A stretch of DNA of 24,048 nt. Source: a virus. The position numbers were made by a program, and so were the translations under genes. How positions within the stretch are numbered: position 1 is the stretch's first letter; every line of letters begins with the position of its first letter. Below, one piece after another: positions 7,492 through 14,755 of the stretch. Under the pieces are notes generated by a model. It worked only from the letters and a program-made list of their open reading frames with translations, made no database searches and had not been told where the DNA came from. Location of the stretch: positions 1 through 24,048 of the IMG/VR virus record IMGVR_UViG_3300017952_000102, one strand, 5' to 3'.

Positions 7492-8496
7492 ATGGCATCA
7501 TTAGCTGAAATTAGAGCAAAACTAAAAGAGCAAGAATCACGCACAAGCGGTGGTTCACAAAGCGGCGGCGACAACGCAATTTTCCCATTTTGGAATATGA
7601 AAGAAGGCGAGACAAGTGTTCTACGCTTTTTACCTGATGGCGATGAGTCAAACACTTTCTTTTGGAAAGAACGTTTGATGATCAAACTTCCATTTGCAGG
7701 AGTAAAAGGTGAAACTGATTCACGTCCTGTGCAGGTACAGATTCCATGTATGGAAATGTATGGCGAGACATGCGATATCTTAAATGAGGTACGTGGTTGG
7801 TTTAAAGATCCAAGTCTAGAAGACATGGGTCGTAAGTATTGGAAGAAGCGTTCATACGTATTCCAAGGCTTTGTAACTGATAGTCCGTTACAAGAAGATA
7901 GAACTCCGGAAAATCCAATCCGTAGATTTATCATTGGTCCACAAATTTTCCAAATTATCAAAGCGGCATTAATGGATCCAGACATGGAAGAACTACCAAC
8001 AGATTATACTGCTGGTGTAGACTTCCGTCTTGCAAAAACAACCAAAGGTGGTTATGCAGACTACTCAACATCAAATTGGGCTCGTAGAGAGCGTCCACTT
8101 GGTGATAGTGAAATGCAAGCAGTAAACACACACGGTTTGTTTAACTTGAGCGACTTTTTACCTAAGAAGCCTACTGATGTAGAACTTAAGGTAATGAAGG
8201 AGATGTTTGAAGCATCTGTTGATGGCGAGGCTTATGATGCTGATCGTTTTGGTCAGTATTTCCGTCCAGCGGGTATGGCAGCACGTACAGGTGATCCAAA
8301 TGTATCATCAACTAACGGTACTGCAACTTCAAGAACAGAGGCGCCAGCAGCAACTCCAGCACCAGCTGTAGAAACTGCACCAGCACCACAAGCAGAAGCA
8401 ACTCCGGCACCAGCGGCTGAAGCGGCTCCTGCAGACAGTGGTGACGGTAAGGCACAAGACATTCTTGCAATGATCCGTTCAAGACAACAAAACTAA
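7492..8496 (+). CDS. 32: Single-stranded DNA binding protein (gp32)
   Basis: This 334-residue protein follows the gp32 plan: a basic N-terminal arm (SLAEIRAKLKEQESR), an OB-fold core with FPFWNMKEGETSVLRFLPDG and WKERLMIKLPFAGV, and a flexible C-terminal tail that recruits partners. It coats single-stranded DNA during replication and recombination and works with UvsX and UvsY encoded just downstream. The C-terminal tail (about 275-315) is Ala/Pro/Glu-rich and ends in KAQDILAMIRSRQQN. T4 gp32 binds zinc through one His and three Cys; here I find only two cysteines in the whole protein (C86 and C94), so the classic zinc site appears absent or altered. It has its own sigma70-like promoter and a strong ribosome site. 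Confidence 0.93.
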   Translation: MASLAEIRAKLKEQESRTSGGSQSGGDNAIFPFWNMKEGETSVLRFLPDGDESNTFFWKERLMIKLPFAGVKGETDSRPVQVQIPCMEMYGETCDILNEVRGWFKDPSLEDMGRKYWKKRSYVFQGFVTDSPLQEDRTPENPIRRFIIGPQIFQIIKAALMDPDMEELPTDYTAGVDFRLAKTTKGGYADYSTSNWARRERPLGDSEMQAVNTHGLFNLSDFLPKKPTDVELKVMKEMFEASVDGEAYDADRFGQYFRPAGMAARTGDPNVSSTNGTATSRTEAPAATPAPAVETAPAPQAEATPAPAAEAAPADSGDGKAQDILAMIRSRQQN

Positions 8497-8503
8497 TAGC
8501 ACA

Positions 8504-8523
8504 GGGAGGGAGCAATCCCTCCC
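8504..8523 (+). promoter_or_regulatory. GNRA-capped hairpin between gp32 and uvsX
   Basis: GGGAGGGA (8504-8511) pairs perfectly with TCCCTCCC (8516-8523) around a GCAA tetraloop. This is the most GC-rich stem in the window. No T-run follows (ATTAACTTGG), so it is not a standard intrinsic terminator. It could protect the gp32 mRNA 3' end, attenuate read-through into uvsX, or act as a processing site. Confidence 0.75.
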
Positions 8524-8546
8524 ATTAACTTGGTAAAGGAGATATA

Positions 8547-9620
8547 ATGGCCAAATCATTTGACCCGAGCAAGTTTAGAACTGCTCTTACAAAATCTATT
8601 TCAGGCATGAGTGCAGGATTTAATGATCCTACTGATTGGATTTCAACAGGTAACTTTGCACTCAACTATCTTATCTCAGGTGACTTCCACAAAGGTGTAC
8701 CTATGGGTAAGGTGACTGTGTTTGCAGGTGAGTCAGGCGCAGGCAAATCATATATCTGTGCAGGTAACATTGTAAAAGCTGCACAGGATCAAGGCATCTT
8801 TGTTGTATTAATTGACTCAGAGAATGCACTTGATGAAAGTTGGCTACACGCACTTGATGTAGATACTTCAGAAGAAAAACTACTCAAACTAAACATGTCA
8901 ATGATTGATGATGTAGCAAAAACTATTTCCACATTCATGACAGACTACAAAGCAATGGACGAAGAAGATCGTCCTAAAGTTCTGTTTGTTATTGATAGTT
9001 TGGGTATGTTACTAACACCCACAGACGTTGATCAATTTAACAAAGGTGATATGAAAGGTGATATGGGTCGTAAGCCTAAGGCATTGACTTCACTTGTTCG
9101 TAACACAGTTAACATGATTGGTTCGCACAATGTAGGACTTGTATGTACTAACCACACATACGCAAGCCAAGATATGTTTGATCCAGATGACAAAATCAGC
9201 GGTGGACAAGGCTTTATCTATGCAAGTTCAATTGTAGTTGCAATGAAGAAACTAAAACTTAAAGAAGATGAAGACGGTAATAAGATTTCAGAAGTACGTG
9301 GTATTCGTGCTGGCTGTAAAGTTATGAAAACACGTTATGCTAAACCGTTTGAAGGCGTACAAGTAAAGATTCCATATGAAACTGGTATGAATCCATACAG
9401 TGGATTGGTAGATCTTTTTGAGAAAAAAGGCCTGCTTGTTAAAGATGGAAACAGACTAAAATACATTGACTCTAATGGTGAAGAACACAAAGAATATCGC
9501 AAAAACTGGACAGGCGAATTGCTCGATATGGTAATGTCAGATCATGTTAATATTACTGATGAAAAGGTAAATATCCAAGATGATGAAGTAGAACCAATCG
9601 AGGAGCCTGTAAATGGATGA
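8547..9620 (+). CDS. uvsX: RecA-like recombinase (UvsX)
   Basis: This 357-residue recombinase forms filaments on single-stranded DNA and catalyses strand exchange in phage recombination-dependent replication and repair. Walker A is GESGAGKS (61-68) and Walker B is VLFVID (145-150). The segment VCTNHTYASQ and the KISGGQGFIYASS loop correspond to the RecA-type ATPase core and L2 region. The N-terminus (KFRTALTKSISG) and the acidic C-terminal tail resemble T4 UvsX, though the protein is slightly shorter than the T4 one (about 390 residues). An AAAGGAG site (8535-8541) six bases before the ATG supports the start. The 3' end overlaps the next gene by eight bases, indicating an operon with the small acidic gene and uvsY. 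Confidence 0.95.
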   Translation: MAKSFDPSKFRTALTKSISGMSAGFNDPTDWISTGNFALNYLISGDFHKGVPMGKVTVFAGESGAGKSYICAGNIVKAAQDQGIFVVLIDSENALDESWLHALDVDTSEEKLLKLNMSMIDDVAKTISTFMTDYKAMDEEDRPKVLFVIDSLGMLLTPTDVDQFNKGDMKGDMGRKPKALTSLVRNTVNMIGSHNVGLVCTNHTYASQDMFDPDDKISGGQGFIYASSIVVAMKKLKLKEDEDGNKISEVRGIRAGCKVMKTRYAKPFEGVQVKIPYETGMNPYSGLVDLFEKKGLLVKDGNRLKYIDSNGEEHKEYRKNWTGELLDMVMSDHVNITDEKVNIQDDEVEPIEEPVNG

Positions 9621-9840
9621 ATCACAAATTGTTGATATATGGACAGTGTTTAAGGATAATATTGACAAGAAAAACATTGAAGTTGTTGCAGAACGTTTTG
9701 TTGATGTTTGTGCAGATTATGGCGCAGATGATGAACATTTTAAAAACGCACTTGGCAACTGCAATGATCTTGACAATGCAATACACTACTATCTTGATAT
9801 TGATAATGACTCATTTGATGACGAAGAAGAGGACTGGTAA
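9613..9840 (+). CDS. Small acidic protein between uvsX and uvsY
   Basis: This 75-residue protein is strongly acidic, with a C-terminal DDEEEDW tail and several aromatic and helical positions (IVDIWTVFKDNID, FVDVCADYGADDE, AIHYYLDID). The start at 9613 has GAGGAG (9600-9605) seven bases upstream and overlaps uvsX; the stop overlaps the uvsY start (TAATG). An alternative frame starting at 9617 lacks these family-like features. Small acidic genes of this type occur at the same place in other marine T4-like phages as I recall, without a known role. Its fixed place between recombinase and mediator suggests a partner of UvsX, UvsY or gp32, but nothing in the sequence proves it. Confidence 0.75.
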   Translation: MDESQIVDIWTVFKDNIDKKNIEVVAERFVDVCADYGADDEHFKNALGNCNDLDNAIHYYLDIDNDSFDDEEEDW

Positions 9841-10295
9841 TGGGTTGGTATAGTGAGATATCACGTGATATTTCTAAGATTCCCGACGCAGTAGCTCACT
9901 TTGAGTCAGAACTTTCTGAAGCTCGTAAGGAAGTAAAACTACACGGCAATGTAGAACGAGCCGCGGCAGAAATGCCCGGCATTGTCGAACACCGCTTTAA
10001 TCAACTACAAGAAATTGAAGCAATACTAAACTATCTTAACATTGAATTGCGTAGATTACGTAGTTCATTTTTCAAAAAATATCTTGAAAATTATCAACGA
10101 GCTCTGTCTAGCCGTGACGTTGAAAAATATGTTGACGGCGAGGCAGACGTTGTTGATTACGAAAAGATTATCAACGAATTTGCTCTCATGCGTAACAAAT
10201 GGCTAGGAGTCTTAAAAGCATTAGATCAAAAGCAATGGCAGATAACTAATGTAGTCAAACTAAGAGTAGCTGGCATGGAAGATGCTACATTATAA
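9840..10295 (+). CDS. uvsY: Recombination mediator (UvsY-like)
   Basis: This 151-residue helical protein has the layout of UvsY, which helps UvsX displace gp32 from single-stranded DNA. The C-terminal two thirds carry a Lys/Arg-rich helix (LRSSFFKKYLENYQRALSSR), then DVEKYVDGE and a segment including RNKWLGVLKALDQKQWQI and VVKLRVAGMED. These correspond to the second half of T4 UvsY (spacing of a basic helix, a YSGRGDGDEF-like turn and a final helical pair). T4 UvsY is 137 residues, so the size fits. The start TAATG overlaps the preceding stop, and GAGGA lies upstream. The 3' end overlaps the first gene of the glycan island by 14 bases. Confidence 0.85.
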   Translation: MGWYSEISRDISKIPDAVAHFESELSEARKEVKLHGNVERAAAEMPGIVEHRFNQLQEIEAILNYLNIELRRLRSSFFKKYLENYQRALSSRDVEKYVDGEADVVDYEKIINEFALMRNKWLGVLKALDQKQWQITNVVKLRVAGMEDATL

Positions 10296-11046
10296 AAGAT
10301 TTAATAAAACACCCGAAACAAAAATAGTTGACGGAATGATTGATTTAATATCAATCAAAACTCCTATAGAATATTCGAATATACCAAATGAACACTCAAT
10401 ACATTTTATAGGAGGATTTAGAAGTTCATTAAACAATATAAACATAGTAAAAAACTTTGTTAATATTGATAAAGGATATATACAACCAAATCCTAAAGTT
10501 ACAGATTTTTGGCGCATGTCATATAACAAGTTTCAACAAACAGAAATACTAGATGTTCCTGATGATAGAATAGGTAATATAAAATTAAAGCCTTGGAAAA
10601 AAGATGGTTCTTATATCATTATACTTGCTCCAAATCCGCATCCACTTGATTATTATTTTAATACAAAAATAGAACAGTGGTTAAATGAAATAAAAATTAA
10701 GTTGTTAAAACTAACAGACAGGAAAATTTTTGTAAGATATAAAGATAATAAAAAAATTAGGTCACATGATCCGCTTAAAAAATATTTAAATGATTGCTAC
10801 GCTATCATTACATTACAAAGTTTAGGATCTGTAGAAGCAACATTAGAAGGCATTCCTTGTATAAATCTTGCGCCTAGTTGTTTGCAAGGATTACACAATA
10901 TGACTCTTGATAATATAGAAAATTTAATCTATCCTGAAAATAGATTTGAATGGCTCAAAAGTCTTACTTACAGTCAATTTACTTGGTCTGAAATGCGATC
11001 AGGATATGCGTTAAATACAATAGAGAAATACCAAATAGGAAAATAA
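10282..11046 (+). CDS. GT-B/capsule-transferase-like protein, divergent paralog A
   Basis: This 254-residue protein is the most divergent of five related proteins in the window (others at 13054, 14749, 15663 and 19902). Shared features are an N-terminal half ending in LKPWKKDGSYIIILAPNPHP, a middle LTDRKIFVRY (the others have YTDRPIxxRxHP), and a C-terminal block with ITLQSLGSVEATLEGIPCINLAP followed by IENL and FEWLKSLTYSQFT. The Y/L-x-S, Glu, GIP block resembles the C-terminal nucleotide-sugar-binding half of GT-B enzymes and KpsC/KpsS-like capsule transferases. The RxHP motif is replaced here by RYKD, so the function may have changed or been lost. Translation is probably coupled to uvsY. 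The sugar and acceptor are unknown. Confidence 0.6.
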   Translation: MLHYKRFNKTPETKIVDGMIDLISIKTPIEYSNIPNEHSIHFIGGFRSSLNNINIVKNFVNIDKGYIQPNPKVTDFWRMSYNKFQQTEILDVPDDRIGNIKLKPWKKDGSYIIILAPNPHPLDYYFNTKIEQWLNEIKIKLLKLTDRKIFVRYKDNKKIRSHDPLKKYLNDCYAIITLQSLGSVEATLEGIPCINLAPSCLQGLHNMTLDNIENLIYPENRFEWLKSLTYSQFTWSEMRSGYALNTIEKYQIGK

Positions 11047-11586
11047 ATGTTTTCAAAACAATACATAGATCAACTTGTTAGTATACATGGTAATGTAAAA
11101 AAGAAAAAAGGCTTTGGCGGAAAACTAAAAGATCTGGGCGAGTTTGAAAATTTTTTAGTAGAATGGAATCCTAAAAATCTTATTGATTATGGTTGTGGTA
11201 AAGGTGCAATACTAAGCGATTTGCAATCAAGATATAAAAATATACAAATGGAAGGTTATGATCCAGCTGTACATATGTTTAAAGAATTACCAAACAAAAC
11301 ATATGAATGTGTTTTTAGCAATGATGTTTTAGAACACATTGAACCTGCATACATAAACGATGTTTTAACACACATTAATAACTTATCTACCAAATATATC
11401 TGGCTTAGAATTGATACAAAACCAGCTCGCAAAGTTTTACCAGATGGAAGAAATGCACATTTAATAATAGAAGATATAAAATGGTGGGAACAAAAAATAC
11501 TATCATTTATTGATGGCAAAATTGTATACAAGCATACAACTGACAAAATGCGTGTAGATTTTGCTATAGATAAAACTATTCATTAA
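11047..11586 (+). CDS. Class I SAM-dependent methyltransferase
   Basis: This 179-residue protein has the nucleotide-binding start of a class I methyltransferase. Motif I is LIDYGCGKGAIL (45-56), the acidic residue after strand two is in EGYDPA (69-74), and FSNDVLEHIEP (90-100) is the typical motif IV/post-motif. A DTKPARKVLPDGRNAH stretch and WWEQKI follow, as in small-molecule or sugar methyltransferases of the Methyltransf_11/23 kind. It starts immediately after the preceding TAA and lies in the glycan island, so methylation of a sugar or lipid-linked intermediate is a reasonable inference. The substrate cannot be read from the sequence. No DNA methylase specificity domain is visible. Confidence 0.8.
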   Translation: MFSKQYIDQLVSIHGNVKKKKGFGGKLKDLGEFENFLVEWNPKNLIDYGCGKGAILSDLQSRYKNIQMEGYDPAVHMFKELPNKTYECVFSNDVLEHIEPAYINDVLTHINNLSTKYIWLRIDTKPARKVLPDGRNAHLIIEDIKWWEQKILSFIDGKIVYKHTTDKMRVDFAIDKTIH

Positions 11587-11609
11587 TTTTTATAGTCATT
11601 AACTGCGTA

Positions 11610-11617
11610 CATAAATA
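11610..11617 (+). promoter_or_regulatory. Putative late promoter of the nucleotidyltransferase-cupin gene, leaderless geometry
   Basis: CATAAATA ends five bases before ATG 11623, the same spacing as at gp17 and at 5179. It lies in one of the few real intergenic gaps of the island (11587-11622), which supports an internal promoter. No ribosome site is seen. Confidence 0.55.
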
Positions 11618-11622
11618 TACGT

Positions 11623-12399
11623 ATGAAACGTATAGTATTAGTAACAGGTGGATTTGATCCACTACACTCGGGACATATTGCATACTTTAAAGCGGCTAAA
11701 CAATTAGGCGATGAACTTGTTGTTGGTGTTAATTCAGACGATTGGTTAGAACGAAAAAAAGGTCGTCCATTTATGACGTTTGAAGAACGTTTAGAAATTA
11801 TAAGATCACTGGAAGTTGTTGATAGGGTAATAGGATTTGATGACAGCGACGATGACGCTTGTCATGCTATATTTTATCTAATGTCTACATCAAGTTCAGA
11901 TACAAAAATTGTGTTTGCTAACGGTGGTGATAGAACAGATTCTAATATTCCAGAATACGAAACTTACAAAAATATGCCAAATGTTGAATTTGCATTTGGA
12001 GTTGGTGGGGAAGATAAAAAGAATTCTTCAAGTTGGATTCTCAAAGATTGGAAACATCCTAAGACCCTAAGACCTTGGGGTTGGTATAGAGTTCTTGATC
12101 ATCAACCAGGCGAATATAAAGTTAAAGAATTAGTAATAGAACCTGGTAAAAGTCTAAGCGATCAACGTCATTATCACCGATCAGAAAATTGGTATGTACT
12201 AAAGGGCTGTGTAAATATTGACATGGAGTCAGACGGTGGAATTAAAAATGGTATACGGTTAGAAGCAAATTCAAATGCTATAAACATTGGTGCAAAAACT
12301 TGGCACAGAGCATTTAATGACACCGATGAAAATGTACATATCCTTGAAGTGCAATACGGAACAAAGTGCATAGAGGATGATATAGAAAGAAGAGACTAA
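11623..12399 (+). CDS. Cytidylyltransferase-like nucleotidyltransferase fused to a cupin
   Basis: This 258-residue protein combines two domains. Residues 1-145 match the cytidylyltransferase family: GGFDPLHSGH (9-18, with the HxGH-type site), VGVNSDDWLERKKGRPFM (34-51) and FEERLEIIRSL. This is the layout of RfaE C-terminal, TagD and similar enzymes that make NDP-heptose or CDP-glycerol precursors. Residues 150-258 are a cupin: WGWYRVLDH, then RHYHRSENWYVLKG (182-195) and WHRAFNDTDENVHILEVQYG, as in type II phosphomannose isomerases and dTDP-sugar epimerase-like cupins. The fusion suggests a single protein that activates and modifies a sugar phosphate. The exact sugar is unknown. The stop overlaps the next start (TAATG). 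Confidence 0.82.
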   Translation: MKRIVLVTGGFDPLHSGHIAYFKAAKQLGDELVVGVNSDDWLERKKGRPFMTFEERLEIIRSLEVVDRVIGFDDSDDDACHAIFYLMSTSSSDTKIVFANGGDRTDSNIPEYETYKNMPNVEFAFGVGGEDKKNSSSWILKDWKHPKTLRPWGWYRVLDHQPGEYKVKELVIEPGKSLSDQRHYHRSENWYVLKGCVNIDMESDGGIKNGIRLEANSNAINIGAKTWHRAFNDTDENVHILEVQYGTKCIEDDIERRD

Positions 12400-13070
12400 T
12401 GAAAGTATTCATAGGATATGAACCAAGAGAAGACATTGCATACCAAGTATGTAAGCACAGTATCAAGCGTAGACAACCTGCGGCTGAAGTACAACCATTA
12501 ATACAAAAAGACTTGAGAGATACTGGATGGTACAAGCGTCCTGTTGACAAATTAGCAAGTACAGAATTTACATTTACAAGATTTCTTGTACCAGAACTTG
12601 CTGGATTTAAAGGATGGGCAGTGTTTATGGATTGTGATATGATTCTTACAACGGATATAAAAGAACTATTTGATCAAGCAGACGATCGATATGCTGTAAT
12701 GTGTGTAAAGCATGATTATACTCCTCGTGAAGGTATTAAAATGGACGGACAGAAACAAACTATCTATCCACGGAAAAACTGGTCAAGTGTAGTGTTGTGG
12801 AACTGTGCTCATCCAAGTAATAGAAAATTAGATTGCGACATGGTTAATGAAATTGAATTGAATGGTGCGTATTTTCACAGATTTAGTTGGCTAAAAGATG
12901 AGGAAATTGGAGAATTAAATCACACATGGAATTATCTTGTAGGTGTATATGACGATATTGAAAAGCCTAAATTAATACACTATACAGAAGGCGGTCCTTG
13001 GTTTGAAAACTATAGAGACTGTGAGTTTAACGAACTTTGGAAAACTGAACTTTATGATATGTTTAAGTAA
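12399..13070 (+). CDS. GT-A glycosyltransferase with DxD motif
   Basis: This 223-residue protein starts MKVFIGYEPREDIAYQVCKHS and has a metal-binding DxD (FMDCDMIL, D78-C79-D80) after a nucleotide-binding N-terminal segment. This is the pattern of GT8-like retaining glycosyltransferases. The C-terminal part has LNHTWNYLVGVYDD and LIHYTEGGPWF, where the HYTEGGPW stretch matches the conserved H..G..KPW-like end of that family. It would transfer a sugar from a nucleotide donor to a glycan or protein. It overlaps the upstream fusion gene by one base and the downstream paralog B by 17 bases. Donor and acceptor are unknown. The frame is intact. Confidence 0.82.
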   Translation: MKVFIGYEPREDIAYQVCKHSIKRRQPAAEVQPLIQKDLRDTGWYKRPVDKLASTEFTFTRFLVPELAGFKGWAVFMDCDMILTTDIKELFDQADDRYAVMCVKHDYTPREGIKMDGQKQTIYPRKNWSSVVLWNCAHPSNRKLDCDMVNEIELNGAYFHRFSWLKDEEIGELNHTWNYLVGVYDDIEKPKLIHYTEGGPWFENYRDCEFNELWKTELYDMFK

Positions 13071-13842
13071 AAATCTTACTGACGAATATATAAATGCATA
13101 CGCAAAAGGTGCAGGTTTAAGTGTGTATGATTATGATCATGACACCAAAGGAAAATCTGTTTTAATTCGTAGTCTTGCAAAAAGAAAATTTATATGGGAG
13201 TGTGAACGCATTGGTCAAACATACTACTATATGGACAGCGGATATATAGGTAATTACAAAAGCGAACTAAATCCGTTTGGGTGGAAATTGTATCATCGCA
13301 TAGTTAAAAACGGTTTGCAACATAGTAATATAATAGAAAGACCCAGTGATAGATGGGAAGCTCTAAAATATAAAATTGAAAAGCGTAAAAAAGGCGGCAG
13401 ACATATACTATTGGTATTGCCAAGTGAAAAACCTTGTAAATTTTACGGAATAGATAGAGACGAATGGAAAGACAAAACTATAGCCCAGCTTCAATTATAT
13501 ACTGATCGTCCTATAAAAATTAGAGAGAAACAAAACAGATTTACTAGATTAAGGAATACAATATTTGATGATTTACAAAATGCACATGCACTTGTAACCT
13601 ACCAAAGTATTGCAGCAGTTGAAAGTGTTTTATTTGGAGTTCCTGCTTTTACACTTGCACCTACTGCGGCTGATCCAGTTGCTAATAAAAACTTAGCCAA
13701 CATAGAAAAACCTGAAAAGTTTGACAAGGATTATATCTATAGTTGGGCTTGTCATTTAGCATACGGGCAGTTTCATATTAACGAATTAAAAGACGGAACA
13801 GCCCATAGAATAATATTAGGAGACAATAATGGCAAAGCCTAA
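13054..13842 (+). CDS. GT-B/capsule-transferase-like protein, paralog B
   Basis: I choose ATG 13054 (MICLSKNLTDEYINAY, 262 residues) instead of an upstream ATG at 13003, because the extra 17 residues only overlap the previous gene and paralogs have similar compact N-termini. Family features are YYYMDSGYIGNYKSELNPFGW (57-77, described here as a Gly/Tyr-rich stretch), YTDRPIKIRE (149-158), and TYQSIAAVESVLFGVPAFTL (182-201), followed by ADPVANKNLANIEKP and LAYGQFHINELKDGTA. The HP of the RxHP motif seen in the other paralogs is EK here. The C-terminal block resembles the GT-B donor-binding half. The overlap with neighbours suggests coupled translation. The substrate is unknown. Confidence 0.68.
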   Translation: MICLSKNLTDEYINAYAKGAGLSVYDYDHDTKGKSVLIRSLAKRKFIWECERIGQTYYYMDSGYIGNYKSELNPFGWKLYHRIVKNGLQHSNIIERPSDRWEALKYKIEKRKKGGRHILLVLPSEKPCKFYGIDRDEWKDKTIAQLQLYTDRPIKIREKQNRFTRLRNTIFDDLQNAHALVTYQSIAAVESVLFGVPAFTLAPTAADPVANKNLANIEKPEKFDKDYIYSWACHLAYGQFHINELKDGTAHRIILGDNNGKA

Positions 13843-14755
13843 ATTTGTAGTTTTTCATAGGATGGATCAAAACAACGTTGGAGATATGTATTCAAATCCT
13901 TTGAGATATTTTTTAAAACCAGATGAATATCAAACAATAGATATTACACACGTTGGATCTGAAGCATATCCTTATGATGTACCTGTTATTGCAGGCGGCG
14001 GCGGATTAATAGGTAATGAATTGTTTGGTGAAAATCTTTTATCATTGTTAAACGATCCAGATAAAAATACTGCCCTACAACAATGGCGTGCTGCTTGGGA
14101 AATAGTAAATCCTACAAATGCAAATGTACATCATAGATTTTTAGAAAAATTACAACCTATTCTAAATGAATATTTAAATAGTTTAGAAAATAGATCTGCA
14201 CCAACAATACTCTGGGGTGCAGGAACAAATGAAGACGTAGGAAATAAAAGGCCTAAGTCTCCAAATTATCCAGGTTGGTTAAATTTTTTCAGTCACGTTG
14301 GATTAAGAGATTGGACAAATGCATATAAATGGGCACCATGTGCAAGCTGTATGCACCCAAGTTTTAATCAAAAATATCCTATAAAGAACAAAGTAATTTG
14401 GTTTGAACACAAAAAACAATTAATTAAATCAAGTAATTTTGGTCCTGAACCTGTACCGCGTTTTGTCAACAGTGGAGCAAATATGGAACAAACAATTGAA
14501 TTACTAGGTAGTGCTGAAACTATTGTAACCAACAGTTATCATGGAGCATATTGGGGCACACTGTTAGGTAGAAAAGTTGTTGTTGTTGAACCTTGGAGTT
14601 CTAAATTCTTTTTCTTAAAACACAAACCTTACATGCTAAGTAAAGGTGAAGATTTACAATGGGGTATAGAACAAGCAGAAACACACCCGCATGCTTTACA
14701 AGAATGTAGACAAGCAACACAACAGTATTGGAATGAGATTCAAGCAGCATGTTAA
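13829..14755 (+). CDS. Polysaccharide pyruvyl transferase family protein
   Basis: This 308-residue protein matches the pyruvyl transferase family (CsaB/WcaK type), which puts pyruvate ketals on cell-surface sugars using phosphoenolpyruvate. Visible marks are NVGDMYSNPL near the N-terminus (N16-G18-D19), the glycine-rich IAGGGGLIGN (54-63), ILWGAGTNED in the middle, VGLRDW, and the C-terminal TNSYHGAYWGTLLGRKVVVV (234-253), whose SYHG is the hallmark of the family. The end is FFLKHKPYML and a helical tail. The start at 13829 overlaps paralog B by 14 bases, and the stop overlaps paralog C by seven. This is one of the best clues that the island modifies an acidic polysaccharide. Confidence 0.87.
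   Translation: MAKPKFVVFHRMDQNNVGDMYSNPLRYFLKPDEYQTIDITHVGSEAYPYDVPVIAGGGGLIGNELFGENLLSLLNDPDKNTALQQWRAAWEIVNPTNANVHHRFLEKLQPILNEYLNSLENRSAPTILWGAGTNEDVGNKRPKSPNYPGWLNFFSHVGLRDWTNAYKWAPCASCMHPSFNQKYPIKNKVIWFEHKKQLIKSSNFGPEPVPRFVNSGANMEQTIELLGSAETIVTNSYHGAYWGTLLGRKVVVVEPWSSKFFFLKHKPYMLSKGEDLQWGIEQAETHPHALQECRQATQQYWNEIQAAC

Noticed and set aside
11606-11634. Repeated ACGTAT/CGTA units around the 11623 start as an operator
   Set aside because: The units are four to six bases long and partly palindromic by nature; not distinguishable from chance in this DNA.
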